In this document: positions 23,215 through 28,388 of the stretch, piece by piece
Layout: the number at the start of each line of letters is the position of its first letter
Numbering within the stretch: the first letter of the stretch is position 1
Origin: Candidatus Moraniibacteriota bacterium
Lineage (GTDB): Bacteria; Patescibacteriota; Minisyncoccia; Moranbacterales; UBA2206
Assembly: GCA_003482885.1 (NCBI GenBank)
Contig: DMXN01000015.1
Span: 34,744 to 64,666 of the forward strand
DNA: 29,923 nucleotides
Reading direction: 5' to 3'
Made by a program: the position numbers and the translations under genes
Notes under the pieces: model-generated
What the model saw: the letters and a program-made list of their open reading frames with translations, nothing else
Told to the model about the DNA's origin: nothing
Databases searched by the model: none

Positions 23215-24276
23215 CTAGTTTTGATCGTAATTGATCAAGCCGGTTTCCCAAAGGAAATTCGAAGCGCTCGCAGGCCAGCCATTCCAGTTTATTGTTCCGC
23301 CTACCCAATTTTCTGTCGGAACTAGCCAAGCTTTTGCATTGGTTAAATCGCCGGTATTAACATTTCCGGAAATAGTAATGCTTCCGCTGCTATCGGTTGT
23401 ACCTGTTCCAATTTGCTTATCAACATCAGTATTTGCGTCATAACCCACAGCTAAAACATAACCATGATCATTCAACGGAGCTTTTCCTGTGAAACTATAC
23501 TCAAAACCCGAACCATTTGTCTTATAGCTCAATGTCCCCTTGATGTCATCTTGTATAACATCCCATGCGCTTGGACCTGTTTTATTTTCCAAAACAGCTT
23601 GAGCGTAACCATTTTCTTGCGTTAACTGATCACCTTTAATAGTTATATCAAACGACAATTTATCACCCTGATATTCATTTCCGGCATCTTCACTGAAATG
23701 ATAACTTTGAGTTACCTTCATATGTCCGCCAACCGGAATCATTCCAAGAGCGACATAATTTCCACCATCCGGTCCATAAACATCGGTAAGTTTCATGTCA
23801 TCAGCGTCAGTATAAATTGACTGCCACCAAATCTTTGCGCCAGCGGAATTATAAACTTCCACGCTCAAATCATAAATAATTTGAGATGCGACATCGTCTT
23901 TTGCTGTTCCATTTTCTTCTACGCATTCCGGCTCGGAAGAAGCGCTATAATTAGCATTTGGTACTACTCGATTACAAACATATGTCTCTGCTCCGCCGGT
24001 TCCAGCAATACTGGTCAAAGTCTTTAAAACATTAACCGGATTTGCTCCAACATTTGATATGTCAAAATTGATATAACCTGTTTCGCCCGGCTTTAAGTCG
24101 CCAACAGTATAGCTTTTTGTCCAAGGGTTTGTGCCATCAATAGCGATATCAATTGTCCCTGCTGTAAAAGTATTTCCCGTACTGGTTTCAGTATCGCTAA
24201 AATACGCCACAGTTCCACCGATTGCCAATGCCGCGACAGCGGTAATCATCAGCAAGCTTTTTGTGATATTTTTCAT
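23215..24276 (-). CDS. TasA/camelysin (CalY)-family surface fibre protein
   Basis: A 353-residue secreted protein. The signal peptide runs MKNITKSLLMITAVAALAIG, then GTVA|YFSDTET, the characteristic SipW cleavage context (after A24). STGNTFTAGTIDIAID is the conserved start of the mature TasA domain. Residues 25-215 form the beta-rich TasA-like domain, with C101 and C118 able to make a disulfide. Residues about 230-353 are an added beta domain (GFEYSFTGKAPLNDHGYVLA) not found in Bacillus TasA (about 260 residues). In Bacillus TasA forms biofilm fibres; here it may form cell-surface fibres. It is the first gene of the operon, with a strong promoter and a very long leader, suggesting high and regulated expression. 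Confidence 0.85.
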   Translation of the reverse strand: MKNITKSLLMITAVAALAIGGTVAYFSDTETSTGNTFTAGTIDIAIDGTNPWTKSYTVGDLKPGETGYINFDISNVGANPVNVLKTLTSIAGTGGAETYVCNRVVPNANYSASSEPECVEENGTAKDDVASQIIYDLSVEVYNSAGAKIWWQSIYTDADDMKLTDVYGPDGGNYVALGMIPVGGHMKVTQSYHFSEDAGNEYQGDKLSFDITIKGDQLTQENGYAQAVLENKTGPSAWDVIQDDIKGTLSYKTNGSGFEYSFTGKAPLNDHGYVLAVGYDANTDVDKQIGTGTTDSSGSITISGNVNTGDLTNAKAWLVPTENWVGGTINWNGWPASASNFLWETGLINYDQN

Positions 24277-24295
24277 AATTTATTTGTCCCGTTAA

Positions 24296-24312
24296 ATTTC
24301 GCTTGGCGAAAT
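24296..24312 (-). promoter_or_regulatory. Hairpin just upstream of the tasA ribosome binding region
   Basis: ATTTCGC (24296-24302) and GCGAAAT (24306-24312) form a perfect 7-bp stem with a 3-nt loop, 20 nt before the tasA ATG. It could influence ribosome access; the only SD-like word is a weak GGGA. Confidence 0.5.
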
Positions 24313-24360
24313 ATTCAACTGGGTATTTTTGTTATTTTGTTAATTTAAATTAATTAATTT

Positions 24361-24393
24361 CCAGACACTCGAAGCAGTCTGCCGCTCTCGACC
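24361..24393 (-). promoter_or_regulatory. GC-rich island in the tasA leader
   Basis: A 33-nt GC-rich block in an otherwise very AT-rich leader. On the minus strand CGAGAGC can pair with GCTTCG, or CAGAC with GTCTG further along. The two helices share bases and exclude each other. The isolated composition suggests a selected RNA element, but I recognise no riboswitch class. Confidence 0.4.
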
Positions 24394-24458
24394 TTTAAAA
24401 ATTTATTCTCACCCTTATCTTAAATTTAATTATTTTTATTTTTTCAATATTACCCAAC

Positions 24459-24496
24459 AAAAAAACCAACCTAAAGCAAATTGCTTAAGATTGGTT
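24459..24496 (-). terminator. Intrinsic terminator inside the tasA leader
   Basis: On the minus strand AACCAATCTTAAGC pairs with GCTTTAGGTTGGTT around a 5-nt loop, followed by seven T. It lies about 105 nt downstream of the promoter at 24606-24633 and 180 nt before tasA. It could attenuate tasA or end a separate short RNA of about 140 nt. Confidence 0.75.
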
Positions 24497-24605
24497 TTCA
24501 TTGACAATGTTTGTAAAATTTTCCAATTTTTTACCATACTTTGCAAAACTATTTTAAAAATCCGGAAATTTATATATTCAGTTATATTTTTTATTTTGTT
24601 TTCTT

Positions 24606-24633
24606 ATTTTATCAACCCTTAAAAACTTGTCAA
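24606..24633 (-). promoter_or_regulatory. Strong promoter upstream of tasA
   Basis: Minus strand TTGACA (24628-24633), a 16-bp spacer and TAAAAT (24606-24611), with an extended TGA just before the -10. The predicted start is near 24599, 320 nt upstream of the tasA ATG. It lies 78 bp after the HicA-like stop. Confidence 0.75.
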
Positions 24634-24711
24634 GAGTTATTTGGCTTGACAAAAGCAAAAAATAATGGTGTAGCAACACATTGCCCCTCGCTATATTTTT
24701 AGATACATGTT

Positions 24712-24948
24712 TTATAAATTTTTCACAAAATTGTCCACCAATTCATTTCCGCCCATCATTTTCAGCTGTTGTAATATTTTCCCATGGCAATGAATATCTT
24801 TATGTCTTGGAACCATAATAAAGGGCGGGTTGCTATTTTTTATGGGCGAAATAAATTTGTCGTGATTTCCACGACCGGATCCTGATTCAAAAAATCCCAA
24901 CTTGCGTAAGGAATGGATACATTGTTTTCTATTAAAAGTTATGCCCAT
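24712..24948 (-). CDS. hicA: HicA-family mRNA interferase toxin
   Basis: A 78-residue protein with the small double-stranded RNA-binding fold of HicA. KQCIHSLRKLGFFESGSGRG is the N-terminal helix and turn, NHDKF carries the likely catalytic His (H29), and PFIMVPRHKDIHCHGKILQQ is the conserved C-terminal block. HicA toxins cleave mRNA and are neutralised by HicB. The start codon directly follows the stop codon of the HicB-like gene with no gap, so translation is coupled. The HicB-then-HicA order is the reverse of the E. coli operon but occurs elsewhere. Confidence 0.8.
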   Translation of the reverse strand: MGITFNRKQCIHSLRKLGFFESGSGRGNHDKFISPIKNSNPPFIMVPRHKDIHCHGKILQQLKMMGGNELVDNFVKNL

Positions 24949-25263
24949 TTATGCAAGTTGGAGTTTCTTATTTTCGTAACTTATGGTTCCATGACCCTCT
25001 ATATTTAATGCTGGAAAGGCAATGTCTCCATACTTTTTTGGAACATCAAAATAAACCATTAAAGCGTTGTTTAATGCATCTAAAATTTCACTTGAGTTTC
25101 TAGCTTCTGAAATAAAACCGGGAAGCTCATCTGAACTAATCACAATATACCCGTCAGAAAACATTTCTAAATTAAATTTTATATTTTCGGGAATATTAAA
25201 ACTTTTCCTTATTTCAAGAGGATTCTTTCCTGGATAAAAAAAGCGATAGATTTTATTTAACAT
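24949..25263 (-). CDS. hicB: HicB-family antitoxin
   Basis: A 104-residue partner of the HicA gene downstream. The partial RNase H-like HicB domain is visible in MFSDGYIVISSDELPGFISE, then ARNSSEILDALNNALMVYFD. No helix-turn-helix or ribbon-helix-helix is apparent at the C-terminus (NIEGHGTISYENKKLQLA), so self-repression by a built-in DNA-binding domain is doubtful. It has its own consensus promoter. Members of this group are also found as solitary HicB-like proteins. Confidence 0.78.
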   Translation of the reverse strand: MLNKIYRFFYPGKNPLEIRKSFNIPENIKFNLEMFSDGYIVISSDELPGFISEARNSSEILDALNNALMVYFDVPKKYGDIAFPALNIEGHGTISYENKKLQLA

Positions 25264-25308
25264 ATTAGTAATTTTAGTTTCTATTTATTACTGCAAAATA
25301 GATTATTC

Positions 25309-25337
25309 ATTGTATTAAAGTAAGAGATGAAAGTCAA
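25309..25337 (-). promoter_or_regulatory. Promoter of hicBA
   Basis: Minus strand TTGACT (25332-25337), a 17-bp spacer and TACAAT (25309-25314). The leader is about 40 nt. An extended -10-like TGATATAAT lies about 35 bp further upstream. Confidence 0.7.
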
Positions 25338-25389
25338 GTATTTTGATTATATCACATTGTGGCTTCTTTTTCCTAATTTTTCATATTTT

Positions 25390-25509
25390 TTACAGAGAGC
25401 CCTTGCACGGGAATATCCATTGTTTCTTACCAAATTTCGCGTCAACTCCGTTGGCGCGCCACTCCGTTAAAGTTTCATTTTTTATATAATTCAGGGTTTT
25501 TCTCCACCT
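25390..25509 (-). pseudogene. Possible coding remnant, 39 codons, no start
   Basis: A stop-to-stop frame reading RWRKTLNYIKNETLTEWRA and NGVDAKFGKKQWIFPCKGSL, unusually protein-like for its length. It includes the tandem DNA words ACGGAGTGGCGCG and ACGGAGTTGACGCG. It could be the tail of a lost gene or a dispersed repeat that happens to be open. No family is recognised. Confidence 0.25.
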
Positions 25510-25676
25510 CTATGCCTCTCCCGATAATACCTAAAAGCCATTGAGTTCCTCTATATCCTCCCGTAATTCTTCAAATAGAAGAGAGCTGAGAATGAAATGA
25601 CAATTATTCCTATAGCACCAGCTATTTTTAAAAAACTATCTAACTTTGACGATTTTATGGGTTGTTGATTTTCCAT
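25475..25676 (-). pseudogene. Small membrane protein gene, possibly frameshifted
   Basis: ATG 25676 opens a 41-residue frame (MENQQPIKSSKLDSF, then a hydrophobic segment LKIAGAIGIIVISFSALFYL, then KNYGRI and stop at 25551). A second frame continues in a protein-like way past that stop (GGYRGTQWLLGIIGRGIEVE, KNPELYKK) to a stop at 25475. A single-base shift near GGGAGG (about 25561) would join them into one protein of about 68 residues. The 41-residue frame alone is the alternative. No clear ribosome binding site is seen. Confidence 0.35.
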
Positions 25677-25698
25677 GTTTTTATGATATTAAAGTTAC

Positions 25699-25802
25699 TT
25701 AATTAACTCATCAACGCTCACCCCGAGGGCTTCGGAAATTTTTTTGAGCGTATCTAGCATTGAATTTTGTTTTTTCCCAACTTCAATTTTAACTTTTTTC
25801 CA
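25699..25802 (-). pseudogene. C-terminal fragment of an Xre-type helix-turn-helix regulator
   Basis: An open frame without a proper start reads KKVKIEVGKKQNSMLDTLKK, then ISEALGVSVDELIK and stop. This is the standard end of the Cro/C1-type HTH (...TLxKIAxALGVSxDELIK). The DNA-recognition half is missing; the frame is cut where the GC-rich hairpin at 25789-25855 begins. It therefore looks like a truncated regulator gene. Confidence 0.6.
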
Positions 25803-25855
25803 AGACCTGCCTGTCCGGTAGGCGAAGCAGGCAGAAATCTTTTCAAAAAAAGTTC
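25789..25855. repeat. Large GC-rich hairpin (CTGCCTG...CAGGCAG)
   Basis: CTGCCTG and CAGGCAG form the core around a CCGGTAGG-containing loop. AAGA/TCTT and AACTTTTTT/AAAAAAGTT extend the stem outward. The core sequence resembles a common dispersed repeat of CPR genomes, from memory. It truncates the Xre fragment and lies 6 bp from the 3' end of tRNA-Gly, so it may also act as a terminator. Confidence 0.6.
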
Positions 25856-25860
25856 AAGCT

Positions 25861-25935
25861 TGGAGCGGGTAACGGGAGTCGAACCCGTGTCACCAGATTG
25901 GCAACCTAGCGTAATAGCCGTTATACGATACCCGC
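25861..25935 (-). tRNA. tRNA-Gly (GCC)
   Basis: Minus strand, 75 nt including an encoded CCA. The acceptor GCGGGTA pairs with TACCCGC. The anticodon loop TTGCCAA gives GCC, and the T-arm ACGGGTTCGACTCCCGT is perfect. The D-arm resembles that of other bacterial glycine tRNAs. It is the only tRNA here with an encoded CCA. Confidence 0.93.
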
Positions 25936-25939
25936 CTTC

Positions 25940-25998
25940 GTCCGCAGTAGCGGACTACGGTGGGCAAAGCCAGCAAATAGTTCGCGGAGGCGGACTTG
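25940..25998. repeat. GC-rich repeat block between tRNA-Gly and tRNA-Phe
   Basis: GTCCGC (25940-25945) and GCGGAC (25950-25955) form a perfect hairpin. It is followed by GGTGGGC and a second GCGGAGGCGGAC word up to 25998. The block is much more GC-rich than its neighbours and shares words with the insert at 26185-26208. Confidence 0.5.
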
Positions 25999-26067
25999 GA
26001 TCATAACAAAATTAAAAACCTGAATTTAATTTCAAATTTTAAACTTCAAATTTTAAATTCTCTTTTG

Positions 26068-26139
26068 TGCCGAAGGGCAGAGTTGAACTGCCGACGCAAG
26101 GATTTTCAGTCCTTCGCTCTACCGCTGAGCTACTTCGGC
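26068..26139 (-). tRNA. tRNA-Phe (GAA)
   Basis: Minus strand, 72 nt without encoded CCA. The acceptor GCCGAAG pairs with CTTCGGC. The D-arm is GCTC/GAGC, the anticodon stem AAGGA/TCCTT with loop CTGAAAA gives GAA, and the T-arm is GGCAG/CTGCC. All stems pair fully. Confidence 0.95.
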
Positions 26140-26170
26140 ATTGTTTAATACTCGAAACTTATAAAATTAT

Positions 26171-26224
26171 ATTTTCCTTCGCTCGGACCCTGTCCGCCCT
26201 TGGTGGGGCTGAGCCACTTCGGCA
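26171..26224 (-). pseudogene. tRNA-Phe 5' fragment with a GC-rich insert in the D-loop
   Basis: TGCCGAAGTGGCTCAG repeats the start of tRNA-Phe with one mismatch. A 24-nt GC-rich insert (26185-26208) then replaces the D-loop CGGTA, and GAGCGAAGGA plus AAAT resumes the tRNA sequence before it decays. It lies 32 bp upstream of the intact tRNA-Phe and looks like a partial duplicate. Confidence 0.6.
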
Positions 26225-26241
26225 TTTTTTAAAAAAATTAG

Positions 26242-26275
26242 TGAATCCTATAGGACTCGAATCCGCCACGACGGA
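26242..26275 (-). pseudogene. tRNA 3' fragment ending in an acceptor strand
   Basis: Minus strand: the palindrome TCCGTCGTGGCGGA is followed by TTCGAGT (T-loop), CCTAT (3' T-stem) and AGGATTC plus discriminator A. The 5' T-stem is missing, replaced by the palindrome. The acceptor strand pairs with GGATCCT of the 5' fragment at 26633-26678 with one G-U pair. Confidence 0.5.
26262..26275. repeat. GC palindrome TCCGCCACGACGGA, copy 2
   Basis: Inside the tRNA 3' fragment. It matches copy 1 (17912) over 18 of 19 bases when the flanks AT and CTTT are included. Confidence 0.65.
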
Positions 26276-26314
26276 CTTTCAGCCTCACATTTTCGATAAT
26301 TTACCCACATTCTG

Positions 26315-26388
26315 TGCGCGCTGAGGGACTTGAACCCCCGACATCCTCGGTGTAAACGAGGCGCTCTAGCCAACTGAGCTAAGCGCGC
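26315..26388 (-). tRNA. tRNA-Val (UAC)
   Basis: Minus strand, 74 nt without CCA. The acceptor GCGCGCT pairs with AGCGCGC. The D-arm is GCTC/GAGC, the anticodon stem CCTCG/CGAGG with loop TTTACAC gives UAC, and the T-arm GGGGG/CCCTC includes one G-U. Its 5' end overlaps the last codons of the GIY-YIG gene by 10 nt. Confidence 0.95.
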
Positions 26389-26621
26389 TTTATATTATCT
26401 TTAATCCATTCCCTTCCTACTCCAGTTTTTAAATATTTCTCTCTTTCCATCGCTTCTTTTCTAGAATCAAACTTTTCTGAATACACCAATTTCCATGGAC
26501 GAAATTTAGAAGTATAGCCTTTTCCCAATTCATTATGCCCTAAAATTCTTTTCTCTAAATTATATGTTTGCCCGATATACAACTTACCATTATTATTTTC
26601 AATAATATACACAAAAAACAT
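26379..26621 (-). CDS. GIY-YIG nuclease-domain protein (UPF0213/YhbQ-like)
   Basis: An 80-residue single-domain protein starting at ATG 26621 (MFFVYIIENNNGKLYIGQTY), with the paired FVYII...LYIGQT motif of the GIY-YIG fold. Further family features are the arginine in NLEKRILGHN, KFRPWKLVYSEKF, and EAMEREKYLKTGVGREWIKD. Similar stand-alone domains are common in CPR genomes and may be DNA-processing nucleases; their role is unclear. The frame could extend upstream into a tRNA fragment, but that part reads as tRNA sequence. The last codons (AAG CGC GCT TAG) are the 5' acceptor strand of tRNA-Val, so the C-terminus KRA and the stop come from a tRNA gene. Confidence 0.85.
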   Translation of the reverse strand: MFFVYIIENNNGKLYIGQTYNLEKRILGHNELGKGYTSKFRPWKLVYSEKFDSRKEAMEREKYLKTGVGREWIKDNIKRA

Positions 26622-26632
26622 TTTAGTTTTCT

Positions 26633-26678
26633 GGTGTAAATCCGCCGCGGCGGACTCTAGCCATTGAGCTAAGGATCC
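26633..26678 (-). pseudogene. tRNA 5' fragment interrupted by a GC palindrome
   Basis: Minus strand GGATCCT (acceptor), TA, and a D-arm region TTAGCTCAATGGCTAGAG nearly identical to that of tRNA-Val. The palindrome TCCGCCGCGGCGGA (26641-26654) comes next, then TTTACACC as in the tRNA-Val anticodon loop. The sequence ends there, 12 nt before the GIY-YIG start. Confidence 0.55.
26641..26654. repeat. GC palindrome TCCGCCGCGGCGGA, copy 3
   Basis: A perfect 14-bp palindrome inside the tRNA 5' fragment, replacing the anticodon-stem position. Same family as the copies at 17912 and 26262. Confidence 0.7.
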
Positions 26679-26690
26679 GAAAACTTGAAG

Positions 26691-26773
26691 TGCCTTCGGC
26701 GGGACTCGAACCCGCACGGACTTGCGCCCCATGCACCTCAAGCATGTGTGTATACCAATTCCACCACGAAGGC
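26691..26773 (-). tRNA. tRNA-Leu (GAG)
   Basis: Minus strand, 83 nt without CCA. The acceptor GCCTTCG pairs with CGAAGGC. The anticodon stem CATGC/GCATG with loop TTGAGGT gives GAG. It has the long variable arm of leucine tRNAs and the T-arm GCGGG/CCCGC. It lies 21 bp after rplS. Confidence 0.95.
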
Positions 26774-26794
26774 TTCGGAATTTTTATTCTAAAT

Positions 26795-27241
26795 TTACTT
26801 TGCTTTATTTTCTGTTTTTTCTTCAACTTTTTCTTCCGCTTTTTTATCTTCCGCTTTTTCGACTTTTTCAGTTTTTCCGGCAAATTCTTTAATATCTTTG
26901 TATTTCATCCGGCTTTGTTTAGTTGTCAATGTTCGAACATAATAAAGTTTTGCTCGCCGCACTTTCGCTCTTTTTACCAATTCGATTTTTTCCACATTTT
27001 TCGAACCAACCGGCAAAATCATTTCCACGCCGACTCCATGAGTCACTTTTCTCACTGTTAGTGTCGGAAAAGAACTTTGTCCGCCTTTAACCGCGATAAC
27101 CAACCCTTCAAAAACCTGCGTTCTTTCTTTTTCTCCCTCCTTGATTCTTAAAAATACTTTCACCACATCTCCACTGTGAAATTTTTGTTCCGCCTTTCCC
27201 TCTCTTTGCGCTTTATTGAATTCAATAATTTTCTTTTCCAT
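26795..27241 (-). CDS. rplS: 50S ribosomal protein L19 with charged C-terminal extension
   Basis: Intersubunit-bridge protein. Residues 1-115 are a normal L19 (HSGDVVKVFLRIKEGEKERT, VFEGLVIAVKGG, HGVGVEMILPVGSKNVEKIE, RAKVRRAKLYYVRTL). The last 30 or so (TEKVEKAEDKKAEEKVEEKT) are a Lys/Glu/Ala repeat tail beyond the family length, like the tails of L22 and S19 in this window. It lies between rluD and tRNA-Leu(GAG), away from its usual rpsP-trmD neighbours. Confidence 0.95.
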   Translation of the reverse strand: MEKKIIEFNKAQREGKAEQKFHSGDVVKVFLRIKEGEKERTQVFEGLVIAVKGGQSSFPTLTVRKVTHGVGVEMILPVGSKNVEKIELVKRAKVRRAKLYYVRTLTTKQSRMKYKDIKEFAGKTEKVEKAEDKKAEEKVEEKTENKAK

Positions 27242-27320
27242 AATATTATAGCAAATTATTAATTTAAATTAAAACAGACATCACTGTCTTTACTTCTTAT
27301 GCGTGATTTTTAACTTTTTT

Positions 27321-27349
27321 ATACTATCCTTTTTAACCTTTTTAGTCAA
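27321..27349 (-). promoter_or_regulatory. Candidate rplS promoter
   Basis: Minus strand TTGACT (27344-27349), overlapping the end of rluD, then a 17-bp spacer and TAGTAT (27321-27326). The leader would be about 70 nt and contains a small AGACA/TGTCT hairpin. Confidence 0.5.
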
Positions 27350-28286
27350 GAAAATGAGTTTTCATAAACTCCTCAAAATCTTTCGGCAATGGAGAATTAA
27401 ATTCATAAGCTTTTCCGAAAAGCGAAAATTTGATTGATGTTGCGTGCAATAATTGACGGTCGATTTTTGCAAGCCGTTTGATATTTTTTAAAAAATATTT
27501 CTTGTCTCCGACAATCGGATGACCATCGGAAGTCAGATGAACGCGAATTTGATGCATCCGTCCGGTTTTCGGCGCCACTTCCAAAAGCACAAAATTATCT
27601 TTCAAAACTTTTATGGTTTTATAATAAGTTATCGCTTCACGAATTTTTGTTTTTGTTTTTCGGCCGGCAACCGTTTGTTTTCGATAATCCGTCGAACGCG
27701 CCAGCGGTTTTTCAATAACGCCTTCATTTAGATTTGGCATGCCATAAACAATCGCGAGATATTTTTTTTCTATTTCCTTATTTTTAAATTGTCGCTTTAA
27801 TTCTAGAAAGGTTTTTTGATTTCTCGCAATTATTATTACGCCACTTGTGTCTTTATCCAGCCGATGAACGATTCCCGGCCGCATTCGGTCATCCTCGGAA
27901 TCGTCATAAATATTTTCAATTTCCGGAAATTCCGCCAATAAATAATTTACTAAAGTATTTTCTTTTTGATTATCGTCGGGATGAACTTGCATTCCCGCCG
28001 GTTTGTCAATCGCGATTATATTTTCATCTTGAAAAATAATTTTCAGTTTTATTTTCCGGCTGGGTTTCAAAATATTTTTTTCTTTTTTAATATCAATTTT
28101 AATTTCATCTTGCTCTTTTAAAATATAGCTCGGTTTGATAATTTTATTATTCGCCAAAACTTTGCCAGCTTTGATTTGCTTGATAATTTCCCCGCGAGTA
28201 ATATTGTCATTCAAAAAAAATTCCATTTTAAGGAATTTATCAATCCGCCCGCCAGAATTTTTTTTAGTGATAATTATTTTTCGCAT
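27342..28286 (-). CDS. rluD: Pseudouridine synthase, RluC/RluD family
   Basis: Converts specific uridines of 23S rRNA to pseudouridine. The 314 residues begin with an S4 RNA-binding domain (about 1-75: GGRIDKFLKMEF...VLANNKIIKPSYIL). The catalytic domain follows: IIAIDKPAGMQVHP, RPGIVHRLDKDTSGV with the catalytic Asp, and KTGRMHQIRVHLTSDGHPIV. RluD (helix 69) is favoured over RluC by overall similarity only. ATG 28286 lies 2 nt after the 3' end of tRNA-Leu(UAG), leaving no room for a ribosome binding site outside the tRNA. Confidence 0.92.
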   Translation of the reverse strand: MRKIIITKKNSGGRIDKFLKMEFFLNDNITRGEIIKQIKAGKVLANNKIIKPSYILKEQDEIKIDIKKEKNILKPSRKIKLKIIFQDENIIAIDKPAGMQVHPDDNQKENTLVNYLLAEFPEIENIYDDSEDDRMRPGIVHRLDKDTSGVIIIARNQKTFLELKRQFKNKEIEKKYLAIVYGMPNLNEGVIEKPLARSTDYRKQTVAGRKTKTKIREAITYYKTIKVLKDNFVLLEVAPKTGRMHQIRVHLTSDGHPIVGDKKYFLKNIKRLAKIDRQLLHATSIKFSLFGKAYEFNSPLPKDFEEFMKTHFLD

Positions 28287-28288
28287 TG

Positions 28289-28372
28289 TGCCTTGGGAGA
28301 GACTCGAACTCTCAATCCCTTGCGGGAACTAGTTCCTAAGACTAGCGCGTATACCAATTCCGCCACCAAGGC
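28289..28372 (-). tRNA. tRNA-Leu (UAG)
   Basis: Minus strand, 84 nt without CCA. The acceptor GCCTTGG pairs with CCAAGGC. The anticodon stem CTAGT/ACTAG with loop CTTAGGA gives UAG. The long variable arm TTCCCGCAAGGGA and T-arm GAGAG/CTCTC are complete. It is embedded between two protein genes, 16 bp after the 97-residue gene and 2 bp before rluD. Confidence 0.95.
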
Positions 28373-28388
28373 ATATTCTTTTTTAATT

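Noticed and set aside
24361..24393. Naming the tasA leader island as a known riboswitch
   Set aside because: It does not match the cyclic-di-GMP, preQ1, SAM or other consensus elements I can recall.
25767..26324. Plus-strand open frames across the tRNA cluster
   Set aside because: They translate tRNA genes and repeats in the antisense direction and are not coding.
26242..26678. Group I intron or functional trans-spliced tRNA
   Set aside because: No intron core structure is visible, both inner ends of the halves are missing, and an intact tRNA-Val lies between. Reported only as fragments.
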